Assembly (NCBI GenBank): GCA_947247005.1
Contig: OX365944.1
Coordinates: 2,058,501-2,122,500 of the forward strand
DNA length: 64,000 bases
Reading direction: 5' to 3'
From: Spisula solida
Taxonomy: Eukaryota; Mollusca; Bivalvia; Venerida; Mactridae
A program made the translations under genes and the position numbers. The notes below the pieces were generated by a model. It saw only the letters and a list, made by a program, of their open reading frames with translations. It ran no database searches and was not told where the DNA came from. Positions 1 to 12,149 of this stretch are shown here, one piece after another (position 1 is the first letter of the stretch; each line of letters starts with the position of its first letter).

Positions 1-1180
1 AACTGCCATGGTAACTGCCTGATAACACATGACCTGAGAACAGTATGTGTTCTCAGGTCAATAGGCTGCTAGTAGCCTGAGAACACTTTTTGGCTCCGCC
101 CACAAATCACGGACTATTTTCCCATTTCTCATTCCGTCTAAAACTGACCTACATATTATTGAAAACTACAAAAATATACATTTGATAGCTAATATTTATT
201 CAAAGTTTAGATTTACAACCAACATCAGCAATATTGCTTCGCCATGTAGGGCTACGCCAGTGTATTTTTTCTTGAATTCATACGGGTCAATCGTTTGGGA
301 AAGGCCCTGAAAAAAACAATAAACACACATAAATCCACTGGCGTAGGATCATCAAAGATAAATAAACATAAAAGAATATGCATAGACAACGGTTCCACAT
401 CAAATACACTGGACAAAATGCAATTTTGAACTCATTTGAAGACTCGATACGATGCGCATACAAAATCATTGAAAATGAAAAAAGTCGGAAATCTTTGGCG
501 AATCTTAAGACTAAGTGGGTCAGTTATATCACTGTTAGATTCAGTGTAGATATGGTTCATACATAGGTAAAACATAAAACAATATAATAGGCTCTTCAAC
601 AAGATCAATGTCTTACCATATTCTATTTCCATCGATTTTCCAAGCATTGAGGTCTCCCAACTGCCATTCTCCACCCACCAACTTGACTAAGACGAGTAAG
701 CTTGTATAAACTAGTTCATTCTTGAAGTTATTTCCCCCGTCCGGAATTCAATTTTGCACTGACAGTTACCGCAAACACCCCAGTGTTTCACATAGTCCAT
801 GTTTGTATTTATTCCAAGGCATTGTTAAGAATTACAGAAGGATTTATGACGTAGTAAACGACCGTACGTCATTGATGATTCATTCAAAAAACTTCGTAAA
901 TTCATGAGCGAAATTTTATTCTACTATTATGACACAATGTAGTTATTTGGTAATATCATTTACTAAGATTTCCCTTTCTGAATATATAATTGAAATATTT
1001 TATTTTTTAATATTTCTTTTGTTAAGCAGCGTAGAATTGAGAACTATTTTGTTTCGCGGAAGCACATTGAATTGTGTTAATCGGCGGGTTTACTGGATCT
1101 ACTAAAACCCACAACTCGGTTGTAACTTTAAAAAATGAGGAATTACGCCCCTTACTTGTTCCGTGGTGCTGGTTGCATGA
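1..1180. other. AT-rich non-coding stretch, no gene seen
   Basis: The open frames here (60-80 aa) overlap on both strands and show no domain. The only structure I see is the small hairpin at 30-60. No splice-consistent exon series or RNA gene was recognised. Confidence 0.6.
30..60. repeat. Perfect 13-bp hairpin with 5-nt loop
   Basis: Positions 30-42 (TGACCTGAGAACA) are the exact reverse complement of 48-60, with loop GTATG. A third related half-site (CCTGAGAACAC) lies at about 78-88. It may be the edge of a palindromic element cut by the window start. The function is unknown. Confidence 0.75.
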
Positions 1181-1181
1181 T

Positions 1182-1333
1182 AAATAGAAACTCGGGTCAC
1201 TGTCCGGATCGAACAATGTTATCAGACTCGGCGATATCGTCCGGGGTGACTCGCCAAAGGCTCGCCACCCGGACGATATCACCTCGCCTGATAACATTGT
1301 TCTCACCGGACAGTGACCCGAGTTTCTCTATTT
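1182..1333. mobile_element. 152-bp GC-rich near-perfect palindrome (MITE-like)
   Basis: The left arm starting AAATAGAAACTCGGGTCACT pairs with the right arm ending AGTGACCCGAGTTTCTCTATTT. There are a few mismatches and a 2-nt indel, and a short central loop near 1250-1262. The element is clearly richer in G+C than the surrounding AT-rich DNA and contains paired copies of GATATCGTCCGG. The size and symmetry suit a non-autonomous hairpin transposon (inference). I could not define a target-site duplication. Short open frames on both strands here are a by-product of the palindrome. Confidence 0.65.
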
Positions 1334-4250
1334 CTGCACCAGTCTTCGTTACATGTTAACTAATGTTTTCTGTATTTTGTTTCTGAACTCACTGACAGCA
1401 GATAATATATGAAAACTGCCACCATGTGATTAATGCAATTTATGTTGTATGACTTTATAAGGGTTCTGTAAATATCGAATTGAATTCAGTGCATGGTGCT
1501 AGCTACTTATTCAACTGTCAACAATCGGTAATAAGTAAATGGGTGCAAATTGTGAAAGTAAGATAAGTTAATTCGAATACTGAATAACCAAATTAAATAT
1601 AGAATTTCAAAGTTTAATAAGTATAGTACTACATTTCTAGTCTTTAGTTTGCCTCCTGAACACAATGAGTATTATTGGTATCACGTTTTTACATCATATT
1701 TTGTGTCAGAATAGATTTCTCTACTTCCTTGCAAAAATTAAACAACATCTAAGGGAGGAATCCAAACCGCTCCAACTTCCTTAAGAATCACTGCAAACGG
1801 CACACTTCCACGATTTCCGATTGTCTACATGTTTCTACTATTGTACTATAGCTGATCATTTTGTACATGAATATAATAAATATATCAAACTGCTGATAAC
1901 CCTAATATTGGAGACATAATAATACTATACCCTAGCACAGTTGTTATTGCTTTAGTCACAAGAACATTTAAACAGATAGAAAGTTTAGATCGGAGACTAA
2001 AATGCGGGTTTTCAAAATTAATGTTACTCGGATGTCGAATCATGTCATTGTGTTTCCAGAAATAGATGCAAACAATGCTGTTTATATCTGTTTCAATCGT
2101 CCTGAGAAATTGATTCTGGTTTGTTACGGAACAAGAAGTTCGCATGCTTTGTCCCTCTACATGTAAATGTCTATTTTATTTCGCAGCGTGTTTACATTGC
2201 ATGCTTAATATCATTTTTATATCATTTGAAATACTTGGCATTACCATGAACCTTGTGATGTAACATTACCTTTTATTTGATACTATTTTTATTGATCACA
2301 TGGGAAATCTACTAATTGCATGTTGAAGAGAATAACCGAAGATTTTTATAAGCAGATATGATGTACACATTGCGCATGTCTTTGATGAGCTACAAATGTG
2401 ATCTTTCTCAAAAAAATAATAGAAAATCGGACCGTGACTCTGAAGTGGAGTCATTATATTGCCCAACATGGCATAATACACATTGGTCTATCAATGAGAC
2501 AGAGATGCACAGGGTTCTGTAGGAATTTATCACTTGTGTCTTTCGCATTGAGGGTGTCGCTCTTTATATTTCTGTTCCTAATTCGTATTTTGCCAAGATC
2601 TTTTAGACATTGTTGAGTAGTTTTAAATTTTAATGTCGACAAACTTGATAAAAATATACACTTGCATGTTTATTATTTCAATCATTAAATATCTGTTGTG
2701 TTTTTAAAGTCTCTCAGTGTATGTTCTAATCCATTAATACACTACGTTCATCACTTCAATTCTAATCAATGCTAAAGTCATAATTGCAAATTGTGAACAA
2801 TTTCAAAACCTCTAGCAAAAACACACTACTGTAGAGAGTAATGTCTTCTTAAAACAGGTGGGAATTAATTTGTATGATTTATGGGAAATTATGTTTTTAT
2901 TGCATTTGATGTTTTCATGGAAACCATTTCAAATGCTCACAGCATGCATTGTCGCATAATGTAGTCTAATTGCTTTTGGAAATTGTAGGTTTCTACACGG
3001 ATATGAATGTGAGTATTATATGCCTTATAAACAGATAATAAAAATCGGTCAGGAGATGCAGAACTCAACTCAAACAGCCGAACAAAGAAAATATACACAC
3101 ACTACAAGTATTCAAACTTTTCAACACACTCTTTTATTTCGACAATCTCAAATATTGTGTCAGCTAGATACGTTTACTTTTCAATGTGTAACTGGATTAT
3201 ATTTTAAACGTGATTATTTGATACACTGCAAAGGGAAACTATTTATTGAACAATAGTTACGGTCAAGAGTTGTCCCCAACTTCAAACATACGACCTGTGC
3301 GAACATATAAGCCATCTACATACCAATAGACAATTTACTTTTTGCTTGCAGGGGAGTACTTGTCGAATTTAATTCTTAGAGAACCGTGTGATGATTTGTT
3401 GAGAAAAAAGGCATACATCCCATGGAAAGAAATAAAAGGCAAAACGTAAAAACTCTTTACACTTCGTATGTTTTCCGTTGGGAAGAATATACATTGACTA
3501 CTTGTATTTGTTCTCTTGTTTTTAAAATATGTGAGAAAACAAAACGTCATTGACAACTCTCTTTTTTTTTGTTTTCAATTTTGTTTTCATTTTTTTTAAA
3601 ATTATAAATGCAAGTTCCTGTGATCATACTGACAACATGATCATACACAGTTGGCAGTTGCAACTTAGCCGCCATAGTGCTACTAGACATACGACTTTTT
3701 AACGGTCATTTCGAATATTTATAGACTATTATTATGCTGATGTTTAAGGGCGGCTGTCACAGTTGTTTGCGCTTATTTCTGCGCATATTCTGAAAACATT
3801 GTTTAAAGATTGGTAAAAGTATTTTTTCTTGTTGTATTGATGATATAGATGACAATAATTTGTGTACGCCTTTAAAACGTTTGCTCGGTATAACAAAATT
3901 TATAAGCATTTGACCAACACTTGTTTGTTCCTAATAACATTTCAAAAAAGACACAACGTTTTATTGATGACGTCAATGAAGTTAGGCACATGACTCGTTT
4001 GTTTCGAATTACGGAGGAAAGAGACGTATTCCGTTATACCTTTATGAATAAATTATCTTAATGAAATAAATTGATTCTATTTACACATGTATTGCGTTAT
4101 ATCATGGAGCGTGTTTAGTTTTGATAGCTATGAAAATAATGTATTTTGTGGAAAACGGAAAAACACATATTTCCTTTGAAGGGATGTAATACTTTTCTGG
4201 AACACAATGAGTATTATACAGTCTGCTGTATAGTTTTAGGTTGTATTAGC
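1334..4250. other. AT-rich non-coding stretch, no gene seen
   Basis: No coding sequence, RNA gene or clear mobile element was recognised. A weak minus-strand copy of the foldback-family end is visible near 3050-3090 (CAACTCAAACAGCCGAACAAAG). Poly-T/A tracts occur near 3560-3600. Confidence 0.55.
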
Positions 4251-4259
4251 TTAATCCTA

Positions 4260-4560
4260 TTTCAGTTTGTGAAAATCAAAGTGTGCGTGAACATGTGAAT
4301 CTAGAATGTCCCAAGCATGCTATTTATTGGTACCTGTTCCGAATATGTCATTTAAATTAGACATTTGCTCTACACAGACGCATTGAAGTCATGTAACGTA
4401 TATTTAACTAGTCCTTTAAAACTGCCAATTTGACATTGTAAGTGATTATGACTTCACAGAGCGGCTTTAACCATCCCTTAGTAGACTCGGTAATTTACTG
4501 TTCTTGACATACTGTAGAACTTCTACTTGAAACATGTATAAAGTGAAATCGTAGTCGTTC
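4260..4560 (+). repeat. Old diverged copy of a segment repeated at ~10.6 and ~33.8 kb
   Basis: The order of short matches is the same as in 10611-10850 and 33770-33960: TTTCAGTTTGTGAAAATCAA, then TTAAATTAGACAT...CTCTACA, then a CATGTAACGTATATTTAACTAG-like stretch, then an AACCATCCCTTAGT...GACTCG-like stretch. It is more diverged than the other two copies are from each other. This suggests the repeated unit existed before the 24-kb tandem duplication. Confidence 0.6.
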
Positions 4561-4705
4561 AGCGAAGAAAAACACACAGGCAATGCGCTAATATTTTTGT
4601 AACTTGACTTGTATCGCTGAAGTCTGAGAATAGATTTACATATTACATAACTAATATATAAATAACACATGGCTGCGAAGGAGACAGTAAATAATAACAA
4701 AATAT

Positions 4706-4870
4706 TATATTAAGTCAGACAGGGAAGGTTGCACTCAACGTAACCAGCCGAGCACAGAAAACATTAAAGAGCACAAAGCACAATACCCAACTGAACCAAC
4801 CGAGTGCAGGAAACGTAAACACATACAAGGCACAATGTGCAACTTACGAAGCAAAGATCCGACCAGTTCC
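4706..4870 (-). mobile_element. Foldback-family terminal arm (minus orientation)
   Basis: It begins ATATTAAGTCAGACAGGGAA and continues with CACTCAACGTAACCAGCCGA, then GCACAGAAAAC and CCCAACTGAACCAACCGAG. This is the reverse complement of the plus-orientation ends at, for example, 32280-32375 and 55930-55990. It contains two successive copies of the core. No coding capacity is seen. A partner plus-strand end may be the degenerate one near 5345-5390. Confidence 0.6.
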
Positions 4871-5248
4871 AACCCGAGAATAGTTATATCACTAGTAATA
4901 TGACTATTCAAGGGTTGGTATTATTTACTGTCACCCGAGCAGCCTTTTTTATTATTTTATTATACCGAAATTTAATGTTAGTATAGATCAAACTTATACA
5001 TATTGTAGTTGAAACGCAGATATTATGAATGTCGCCATTAGCACTCACAAGATAATATACTCGTACAATAGACATATAAACTGGAAATAAATTAATTGTA
5101 TTTAACTACGTGCCGAAGGACTATGTCCAAAAGAGTTGTAATCCGTATGGTCTTCACAGTGTATCTTATTTGTGATCTGTCTGTGTGCGCGAGTTCGTCT
5201 TTTTGAATCGTTCTTGTCAGTTGTCTATTCTTCCTGATTTGTTTGTCG

Positions 5249-5332
5249 GACTTAAGCAGCGGTCCGTCTGTGTGGATGTCGCGTTTGTCTGACTGAAGCA
5301 GCGGTCCGTCTGTGTGAATGTCGCGTTTTTGT
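5249..5332 (+). repeat. 42-bp tandem duplication (2 units)
   Basis: Two adjacent units starting GACTTAAGCAGCGGTCCGTC and GACTGAAGCAGCGGTCCGTC, 42 bp apart, with few differences. The minus-strand frame across it reads as a repeated peptide, which I regard as incidental. Confidence 0.85.
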
Positions 5333-5895
5333 AGCTGTTCAGTCGTTCGTGTTCTGCTGTTTCTGTTGCCTGTCCAATTCGTTTTTCGAAGTAAAACGAG
5401 AATATTGTATTACATATTTGATTTCTAAACATAATCACATAAAAGCAATTGTCCATTAGGTCTGAAATAATAACATTGTTTGTATCTGATTTGCTAATGA
5501 AATTTAATGTTTGACCTACTGTACACTATTTCGTTATTTCGTTATTTGGCTAAAACAACGTCTTGTTATCACCCTGATTTCATAATGGGTGCGAAAAACC
5601 AATTCGTTATTTCATACAGAAAGTACTATGCGGTTATGATATTCTGCATAACGATGTCTGGCAGAGATAAGTTTCAAATATATTGACAATACGAAAGTAC
5701 AAACAAACTGATGGCAGTATTATAGCCTAGGGTTACGTCATTCATTATTCTGTCAGTTTCGTCAGTTTCAGGAACGTAGCAAAATGTTTGGGAATATCGT
5801 GCAGCCGTTACAACTGACTAGAAAGAAACGTGTTAAATCTGGTAATGGATACGTTAGAAGTTAAAATGTTTACCTATTACAATTGGTATAAAACA

Positions 5896-6111
5896 TATCG
5901 CTGGCTTAGAATAAGAAGGTCGTGCATATTTAAAATCTGCAACCAAAGGCTGGTTATGAACCTATTCGCATGAAAATCGGTCATGTTGATCAAACTGCAG
6001 TCAAAAAAGACTGTTATTCCATAAGTAATGAGTAGTTTTCAGACAGGTTCTTCTTGTTTTCACAAAATGTCTATTTTGTACTAACAACCTTCCAATTCTA
6101 AGCCAGCGATA
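5896..6111. mobile_element. MITE with ~28-bp terminal inverted repeats and TA target duplication
   Basis: The left end TCGCTGGCTTAGAATAAGAA (from 5898) is matched by the right end ATTCTAAGCCAGCGA (to 6109), with arms of about 28 bp and a few mismatches. A TA dinucleotide lies immediately outside each end. The internal ~155 bp has no open frame. A 212-bp element with TIRs and TA duplication fits a Tc1/mariner-mobilised MITE (family knowledge plus inference). No transposase is present in the window. Confidence 0.75.
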
Positions 6112-6334
6112 ACTCAACGCAAGAATTCACATTACATAGTGTAAGGTGATTGCCCACCCTATTACTTAGTATGCACTTGGCCTTTTTGGACTCGGCTTTT
6201 TCAAGGAGCAGGTTAAAGCCTGATTCCCGTCGTCATTATTACAGTAGTAGTAGTATTGTACTAAAATAACAGGGACAGGAACAAGACTATAACGAAACAG
6301 TCCAGTCTACAAGGCATAATGTATGGTATTAACT

Positions 6335-6440
6335 AACACGTGTGCACAAGATAAGGATATCTAACATGTGTGCACAAGATAAGGATATCTAACATGTGTG
6401 CACAAGATAAGGATATCTAACATGTGTGTGCAAGATACCG
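6335..6440 (+). repeat. 28-bp tandem repeat, ~3.5 units
   Basis: Units of ATGTGTGCACAAGATAAGGA plus TATCTAAC at 6335, 6363 and 6391, with a degenerating partial unit after 6419. The units are nearly identical. Confidence 0.9.
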
Positions 6441-7612
6441 CATGACGTGTGGGATGTTGTTTGTGTAGTTTGAGTTGTATTTGTTCTTTTTTTGAACCCA
6501 ATAATCCTCTATCCATTTACTTATTTTCTTGTTGTTGACAACCTACAGAAATCATTTTTGCAGCTGCAGAGTTATACTATTTACAGTGGTTCTGGAACCT
6601 TTTACGGCATTTTTAAACCTGAAATTGGGATTTATAGATTTTAATCATCTCCTATTTGTTTACTTATCTTCGTTTTGTTGAAAACCATCCCTAATCATTA
6701 TGCATTTACATAGCTGCAAGGTTTTACGATTTACACTGATTGTTAAACTGTTTATGACATGTTTGACACTCTGAAATTAGGACTTGCAGCGATTAAGTTG
6801 CATTTTCTTGTTCAGTTTTGTGAGACGTATGCTTGTGATATTGGCTATTTATTTTTGTGTGGTTTCTGTGCCTTTCGTGTTCGAGTACTGCTTTCTCTGT
6901 CCTATTTTCATAATTTTTTTACCGACATAAATTGTTTTGTGTCCACTACAGACAATTTGACAGATTAATAGGAAAAAATGTTTCGTTGGCATATTTTGAT
7001 CAGCATTAATATAAAAAATGAAATACCATGCAAATACTGAATGTCTAATAACATATTGTTGTCCCCATATGACAGATGCTCATATATAAGACGTCATTTA
7101 CTGTAATGAGCAGCACTCGTTATTCTTCTTTAATGAACGAAATCATAAACCAGAAAATCGGATGTACTTACAATATATCGCTTACCGGACTCGTAAATCG
7201 GAAGAACAATCACGTTGTCTAATGAGAGACGATGGCATGCCATGCTTGCGCTGGATCATTCCCAATAGGTAAGTGTACCGTGCATTACGGCAATATTCTG
7301 ACAAGAGTTCAATTAACCAACAATGTCGATTGGCCATAAATCGCTTATTCTAATTAACAAAGACAGTTTGAATACTGCATAGAACGTGGCGCGGACGCTC
7401 ATAACACTCAGAAATGTAAGTACTACCAATTAATCGAGGCACCCAAGGCAACTTGGAATGTATGACAAAGAACTCAGTACGAAATGCTATGCATTAATTT
7501 TACTTGAACCATTTTTAAAAACATTAAATTCTGATGATTTGTACCAGCGGAGTTTATTACGCATACAATTTTATACAATTCAATAATATAACAACTAACA
7601 TAAACAAAAATA
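6441..7612. other. Non-coding stretch, nothing recognised
   Basis: The 69-aa frame at 6759-6968 lacks any recognisable domain. A short TTTCGTGTTCGAGTACTGC-like stretch near 6872 may be a degenerate foldback-family end. Nothing else is supported. Confidence 0.5.
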
Positions 7613-7925
7613 GATAATATTAAGTCGGATAGGGAAAATATAAACAAAATACATGGCACAATAACCTAAACAACCGAAAGAGAAATTGATCCACCGAAGT
7701 CCCAGCAGTCAAAATCTGAACAACTTAGTTTCAGCAATCAAAAGGCTGAATGACCAACCTGAAATAACTAGTTTCAATAGTAAAACGGCTGAAATCTCTA
7801 GTTTTAGCTGTCTGAGGTCCTAAACAAATTAAGAATAAAAGTATTAAAAAGCTGGATGTCCTGGTTTAAGCTGGATGACATAATTTCAGCAATAAAACAG
7901 CTGAAAGCTCATTGAGTTCGAAAGT
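7613..7925 (-). mobile_element. Foldback-family arm with internal subrepeats (minus orientation)
   Basis: It starts ATAATATTAAGTCGGATAGGG. It runs through degenerate CACAAT...CAACCGAAAGAG, then subrepeats of the type AAAGGCTGAATGACC...AGTTTCAGCAAT (CTGAA/CAGCT-rich, ~30-36 bp spacing) to about 7925. It is the reverse complement of arms such as 13020-13330. No protein is encoded. Confidence 0.6.
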
Positions 7926-7995
7926 TTTTACATTATTGAAATCTATAGCACAATATACTATAGTTTTTAAAATCAAATCCATACATTCGTCAAAA

Positions 7996-8115
7996 ACAAT
8001 GTGAAGTTTGTTGGAATGACATCATGCATTCGAAGATGAATTTGTATACAGACAATGTGAAGTTTGTTGGAATGACATCATGCATTCGAAGATGAATTTG
8101 TATACAGACAATGTG
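7996..8115 (+). repeat. 56-bp tandem duplication (2 perfect units plus stub)
   Basis: Positions 7996-8051 and 8052-8107 read identically (start ACAATGTGAAGTTTGTTGGA, end GAATTTGTATACAG). The first bases of a third unit follow. Complete identity implies a very recent duplication. Confidence 0.92.
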
Positions 8116-8455
8116 TTGCATCAAATTATGTCCCTTTGAAGTAACAAGCATAGGATATATGCAGACTTGAAAACCCGAGAATAAAATGTTAACAGAAAGT
8201 TCATAATATGATGTTTTAGTCTGGTCGGTATTTACACTAATCAGAAATGTTTATCGTCTCAATTAGATCATTATTACCAACATAGAAGAGAATATGGAGA
8301 GGAGTTGTTGTAGAAATGTCTTAGCAAAATGATAATATCAATACGGACACGGAAGGCAGTACTCAACAGAAACAAAAGACACAATATGGAAAACACAAAT
8401 TGAAATATCATAGACTACGAGCACTCATCATAATAACTAACACTAAAATGAGCAA

Positions 8456-8483
8456 CCCCCCCAACAACCCCCAACAACCCCCC
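8456..8483 (-). repeat. C7-AACAA-C5-AACAA-C6 tract (G-rich on minus strand)
   Basis: Three runs of 7, 5 and 6 cytosines are separated by AACAA. The minus strand can supply four or more G-triplets, since the 7-run can be split, so G-quadruplex formation is possible in principle. It is an isolated motif and not flanked by a gene. Confidence 0.7.
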
Positions 8484-9299
8484 AACAATGTTATTGTATA
8501 ATCATAATCGTGTTTGCATTCATATGTGTCAAAGTGACCAAAACTTGCCTGAACATAATACTGTACGTAGCTTCGCTTTCTTCCTGTACACGAATGAACA
8601 AAATAACCTCTAAGCTCGTTGTCAACTATGATTTGCAAAATTGTTGATCCAATTGTTGAACAACCCAGCTACAGAATGCTTGTTTGTGATCATTCCGTAT
8701 TATGGTCAATGCAAACAAACTTTGATAATAGATGTAAAACCTGTTCGCTATTTGAATGTTGTGTATTTACAAAGTCAAACAAGTATTAATGATTTACCCA
8801 TTTCGTCCATTCTGTTCAATTTAATATAAAAGAAAAATGTTTTGCACTTATGAATACAATTGATAACTATGCATTTTCAAAACATAAAATAGTTTTGTAA
8901 ACCTTCGTGTCGGATAAGGATACGAATAGCATCAGTTAATTAGAAAATAATGTATCATAGCGAAATACGTATTGTCAGCTACATTATAATTACATTAGTG
9001 CTTATCTCAGATGTTGCAGCCAATAGGATCACAAAACATTGATTGAAATGCTCAAATTGGAAGGGTATTACTTGAATGGAAACATTCGTGCAGAGCTAGC
9101 ATATACTGTTGTTCATGATTATTTTACTGTTCTTTTTTAGCCTTTCGTGCCGATTCCTCCTTCGTCTGATTTGTTATTGTATTTTAGTTTACACCCATAA
9201 CAAATAGTTTATGCGACTTAAGGATTATATAATGCCCTCGTATTATTCATTTTATGTTTTTCCTTGTGACTTGTACGAGAGATGTTCAACCTAAATTTG

Positions 9300-10440
9300 A
9301 ACAGCATTAAACACCGTATTTTAAGAAATTCACATCGAAATAGAATTGTGTCTATTGAATAATGTATAGTAATGTATCAAGAGGTATAAAAACCCATGGT
9401 AGAATGTATATGTGATATCCTTAGAACACAATCAACTATTGTATTGAGTGTGTTGGTTTTGCATTTTAGGGCCAAAAACCTTCAAGTGCCGATACTTACA
9501 ATGCGCTTCCTAAATAGATGTTTCAACAATCTCCAGCTTTAAATTATATTGATACTTCATCAGGAGATTTCGGTATCAGCCGAGCACAGAAACCATTAAA
9601 ACACAGTCCAAGTCTAATTCATAAGGTAGTTAATGACATATTTTGTAAGGTGACAGGAATTCAGTATTGGTGAAACACCCTGTCTCTGGCATGTGACCAG
9701 GAAAAAGATGTGTCACATTTTTGTCGCAAAAACTTAAAAACCTTTCGCATAGATAAAATACGCTTTCACTTATGTCCCCTTTTCAATCATTTTGAGTTCC
9801 GCTTTTCCAAAATATTAAACACAAGACCATTTCATGAAAGCGGCCGCGAATACACCAAGCTTAACTAACTCCAACTTATGCCTATCATCATGACTCTTTC
9901 TAAAATAGCAGACTCTGTCTATGTAATAATTTCCTCTAAGATTTACTCCCCAGGAACGACACATTTTTCTCCAATTACATGTCCGTAGTCGCATAAACAG
10001 CCTCCAAGACCTTTGTCTGCGCTATTTGATTTGCTTGGCATTGAGCTAATGAACACCGCATTTTTCTGCAATTATGCATTTTACATTTTCGAAATATGTC
10101 GATTGAAAGTTGCTATTGGTACTTACGATTTGGCTGCCGTCCAACTTTGGGTTATTGGATTTGTCCTAGATATCACAGAGTTGAACACCTCTCTTATTTC
10201 CTGCTTTTTCTTCATCCTATTATTGAGTTGGGTTCTTCATTGAACGTATGTAACGCAATGAAACTGAGCGTGGTGGTGGCGCATAATGCCTCTTAACATT
10301 AAAAAAAGTTCATAAATGTAAATTAAAACTATGTCTAGTGATTTAATGTGGCTGCCTGCCTGAGTGACCTGAAGGCATCGAAGGTTGGAGCAGCAACTAT
10401 GATGTCAGAAAGATGGTTCCAGTCTCTCATTGATACTTGT
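9300..10440. other. Segment of copy 1 missing from copy 2; no gene recognised
   Basis: Copy 2 passes directly from the equivalent of ~9290 to ~10455. The segment carries a minus-oriented foldback core near 9572-9600 (CAGCCGAGCACAGAAACCAT) and ends at a plus-oriented core (10455-10520). It could be a foldback-family insertion of about 1 kb (inference). A slightly GC-richer stretch at 10348-10530 has a 60-aa open frame that I cannot assign to any family. Confidence 0.45.
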
Positions 10441-11138
10441 TATCCGCGTGGTAACTTTCGTGCTCTGCTGTTTTTGTTGAATGCTGCCTTTCATGTCCGA
10501 TATGTTTCTAATATTATTAACAACCTTTAACTAAGAACAATACGTAAGGAACATAAATATCACTAGTAAAGATTAGTGCAGATTTGTCACTTACGAAAAC
10601 CAAACATTTCAATTTCAGTTCGTGAAAATCAATTGTGCGTGTACTAGTCAATCTGAAATGTTCCAGTAATTTCTAAATTGGTCTTTGTTTCCATGATTAT
10701 ATCTAAATTAGACATTGTTCTACAAGGACGTGACGTAACATGTATTTAAGTAGTCCTATAAATCTGCCATATTGACATGACCTTATTAGTGGTTAGGAAT
10801 TTAGCTGTAACCATTCCTCAGTTGACTCGTTAATGAACTGTTCTCAAGATACCGGAGAGCGTTTGTCGTTTAACTAAGATGAACAGATCATTAAATGGTG
10901 TCCAAGTCGTTGAAGTAAAAATAATTTTGATGGCAATTAGAAATTTCTTTCAAAAACCGTTTTATTTAAAGATTAATTATCTCAACATATGTGTATCAAT
11001 ACGCCACTGTAAGAATATTTGCTACGATGAAAGAAGTACATAAAGAGTATCTTCTAAAACGTGTTCCACTTTCATATACCAAGATGGAGGTTATGAATAT
11101 AAATTGTTTCTTGGTTCTTATTAAAAAGATTACTTAAA

Positions 11139-11240
11139 GTCAGTCAGTAAGTAAGTAAGTAAGTAAAGACTTTATTTAAACGAGGCTACACATTTGGTTT
11201 CCCAATCTTCCATGTGGGCCTCAGACATGGAATGCCGCAC
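11139..11240 (-). mobile_element. Retroelement 3' tail with (TTAC)n-type repeat, minus strand
   Basis: A run of AAGT/TAAG repeats (11143-11166) followed by AAAGACTTTATTTAAACGAGG has, on the minus strand, the form ...AATAAAGTCTTT then (ACTT)n. This is the usual look of a 5'-truncated LINE or SINE 3' end. The paralogous point in copy 2 (~34255) lacks it, so it inserted in copy 1 after the duplication. Too little remains to name the family. Confidence 0.6.
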
Positions 11241-12149
11241 CAACTTAACCAGCAAAACACCTAGTTTTAGTTGTCTGAAGTCCTAAAAGGTTAACGATTA
11301 GCAGTAAAAAAAAGCTGAATGCCATAGTTTCATTAAATTTGCTAGCTTTGCACGAATTTTCTAATTGAGGCAATACCGTTCCAATCTGATCATTTTTATC
11401 ACTTTTTGTCATATATTATATTAATCATACATTTTAGTAAAGTAGGTTGGTTAGTTTTCTCAGTCAATCATAAAGCTTTTTACAGGTATTTAAGTGTTTT
11501 TTTATAGTTTAGATTGATAATGTAATCAAGCTCCTATAAATAAAACACTATTATAGTGCAAACAGTAACATGTCCGAGTTTAACACTGGCTGTTGGTAGG
11601 TGATTAATCAAATTTCATCATGATAGAGTGATGTCGTCTAATCGGTGAGTGAAACATTTCAACCGTGATTGATCCAAATAAATTGCGATTTGGGATTAAA
11701 TATGATTAAACATTTTTGTGTCACTTTTTTGAGAACTTCTAATCAATTTAATTACGATGACTGTCGAAATTCCCCACAGAAATACCGAAACACAGTCCAT
11801 TGATTCAGGATAAATCATGATTAAATATTAATTCAAAATTCCTGAGTGCGGAACGAGTTGTGATTCAGACTGAAATTTAAACACTGTTGTGAAAACGGTG
11901 GCTTTTATGTCATGTAAACTACTTGTTGCCCACTTGTGTTTTGACTGACTGAGGCGATAGACTGTCCGAGTTGGCGGTAGAGTTTATAAATGGTCTAAAT
12001 GAACGAACTCTCTCTCTTTCTATATTACAATCATAAGGACAATAAAATATATAGTAACAACTCCGACAGTGAAGACGGCCCTCGACATAAACAACAGAGC
12101 ACAAAAGGTATAAACAATAACAGACACAAAATTAAAATTACAAGAAGAT

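Noticed and set aside
10348..10530. 60-aa frame in a slightly GC-richer patch as a gene fragment
   Set aside because: I could not recognise any family and it ends within a foldback-family core.
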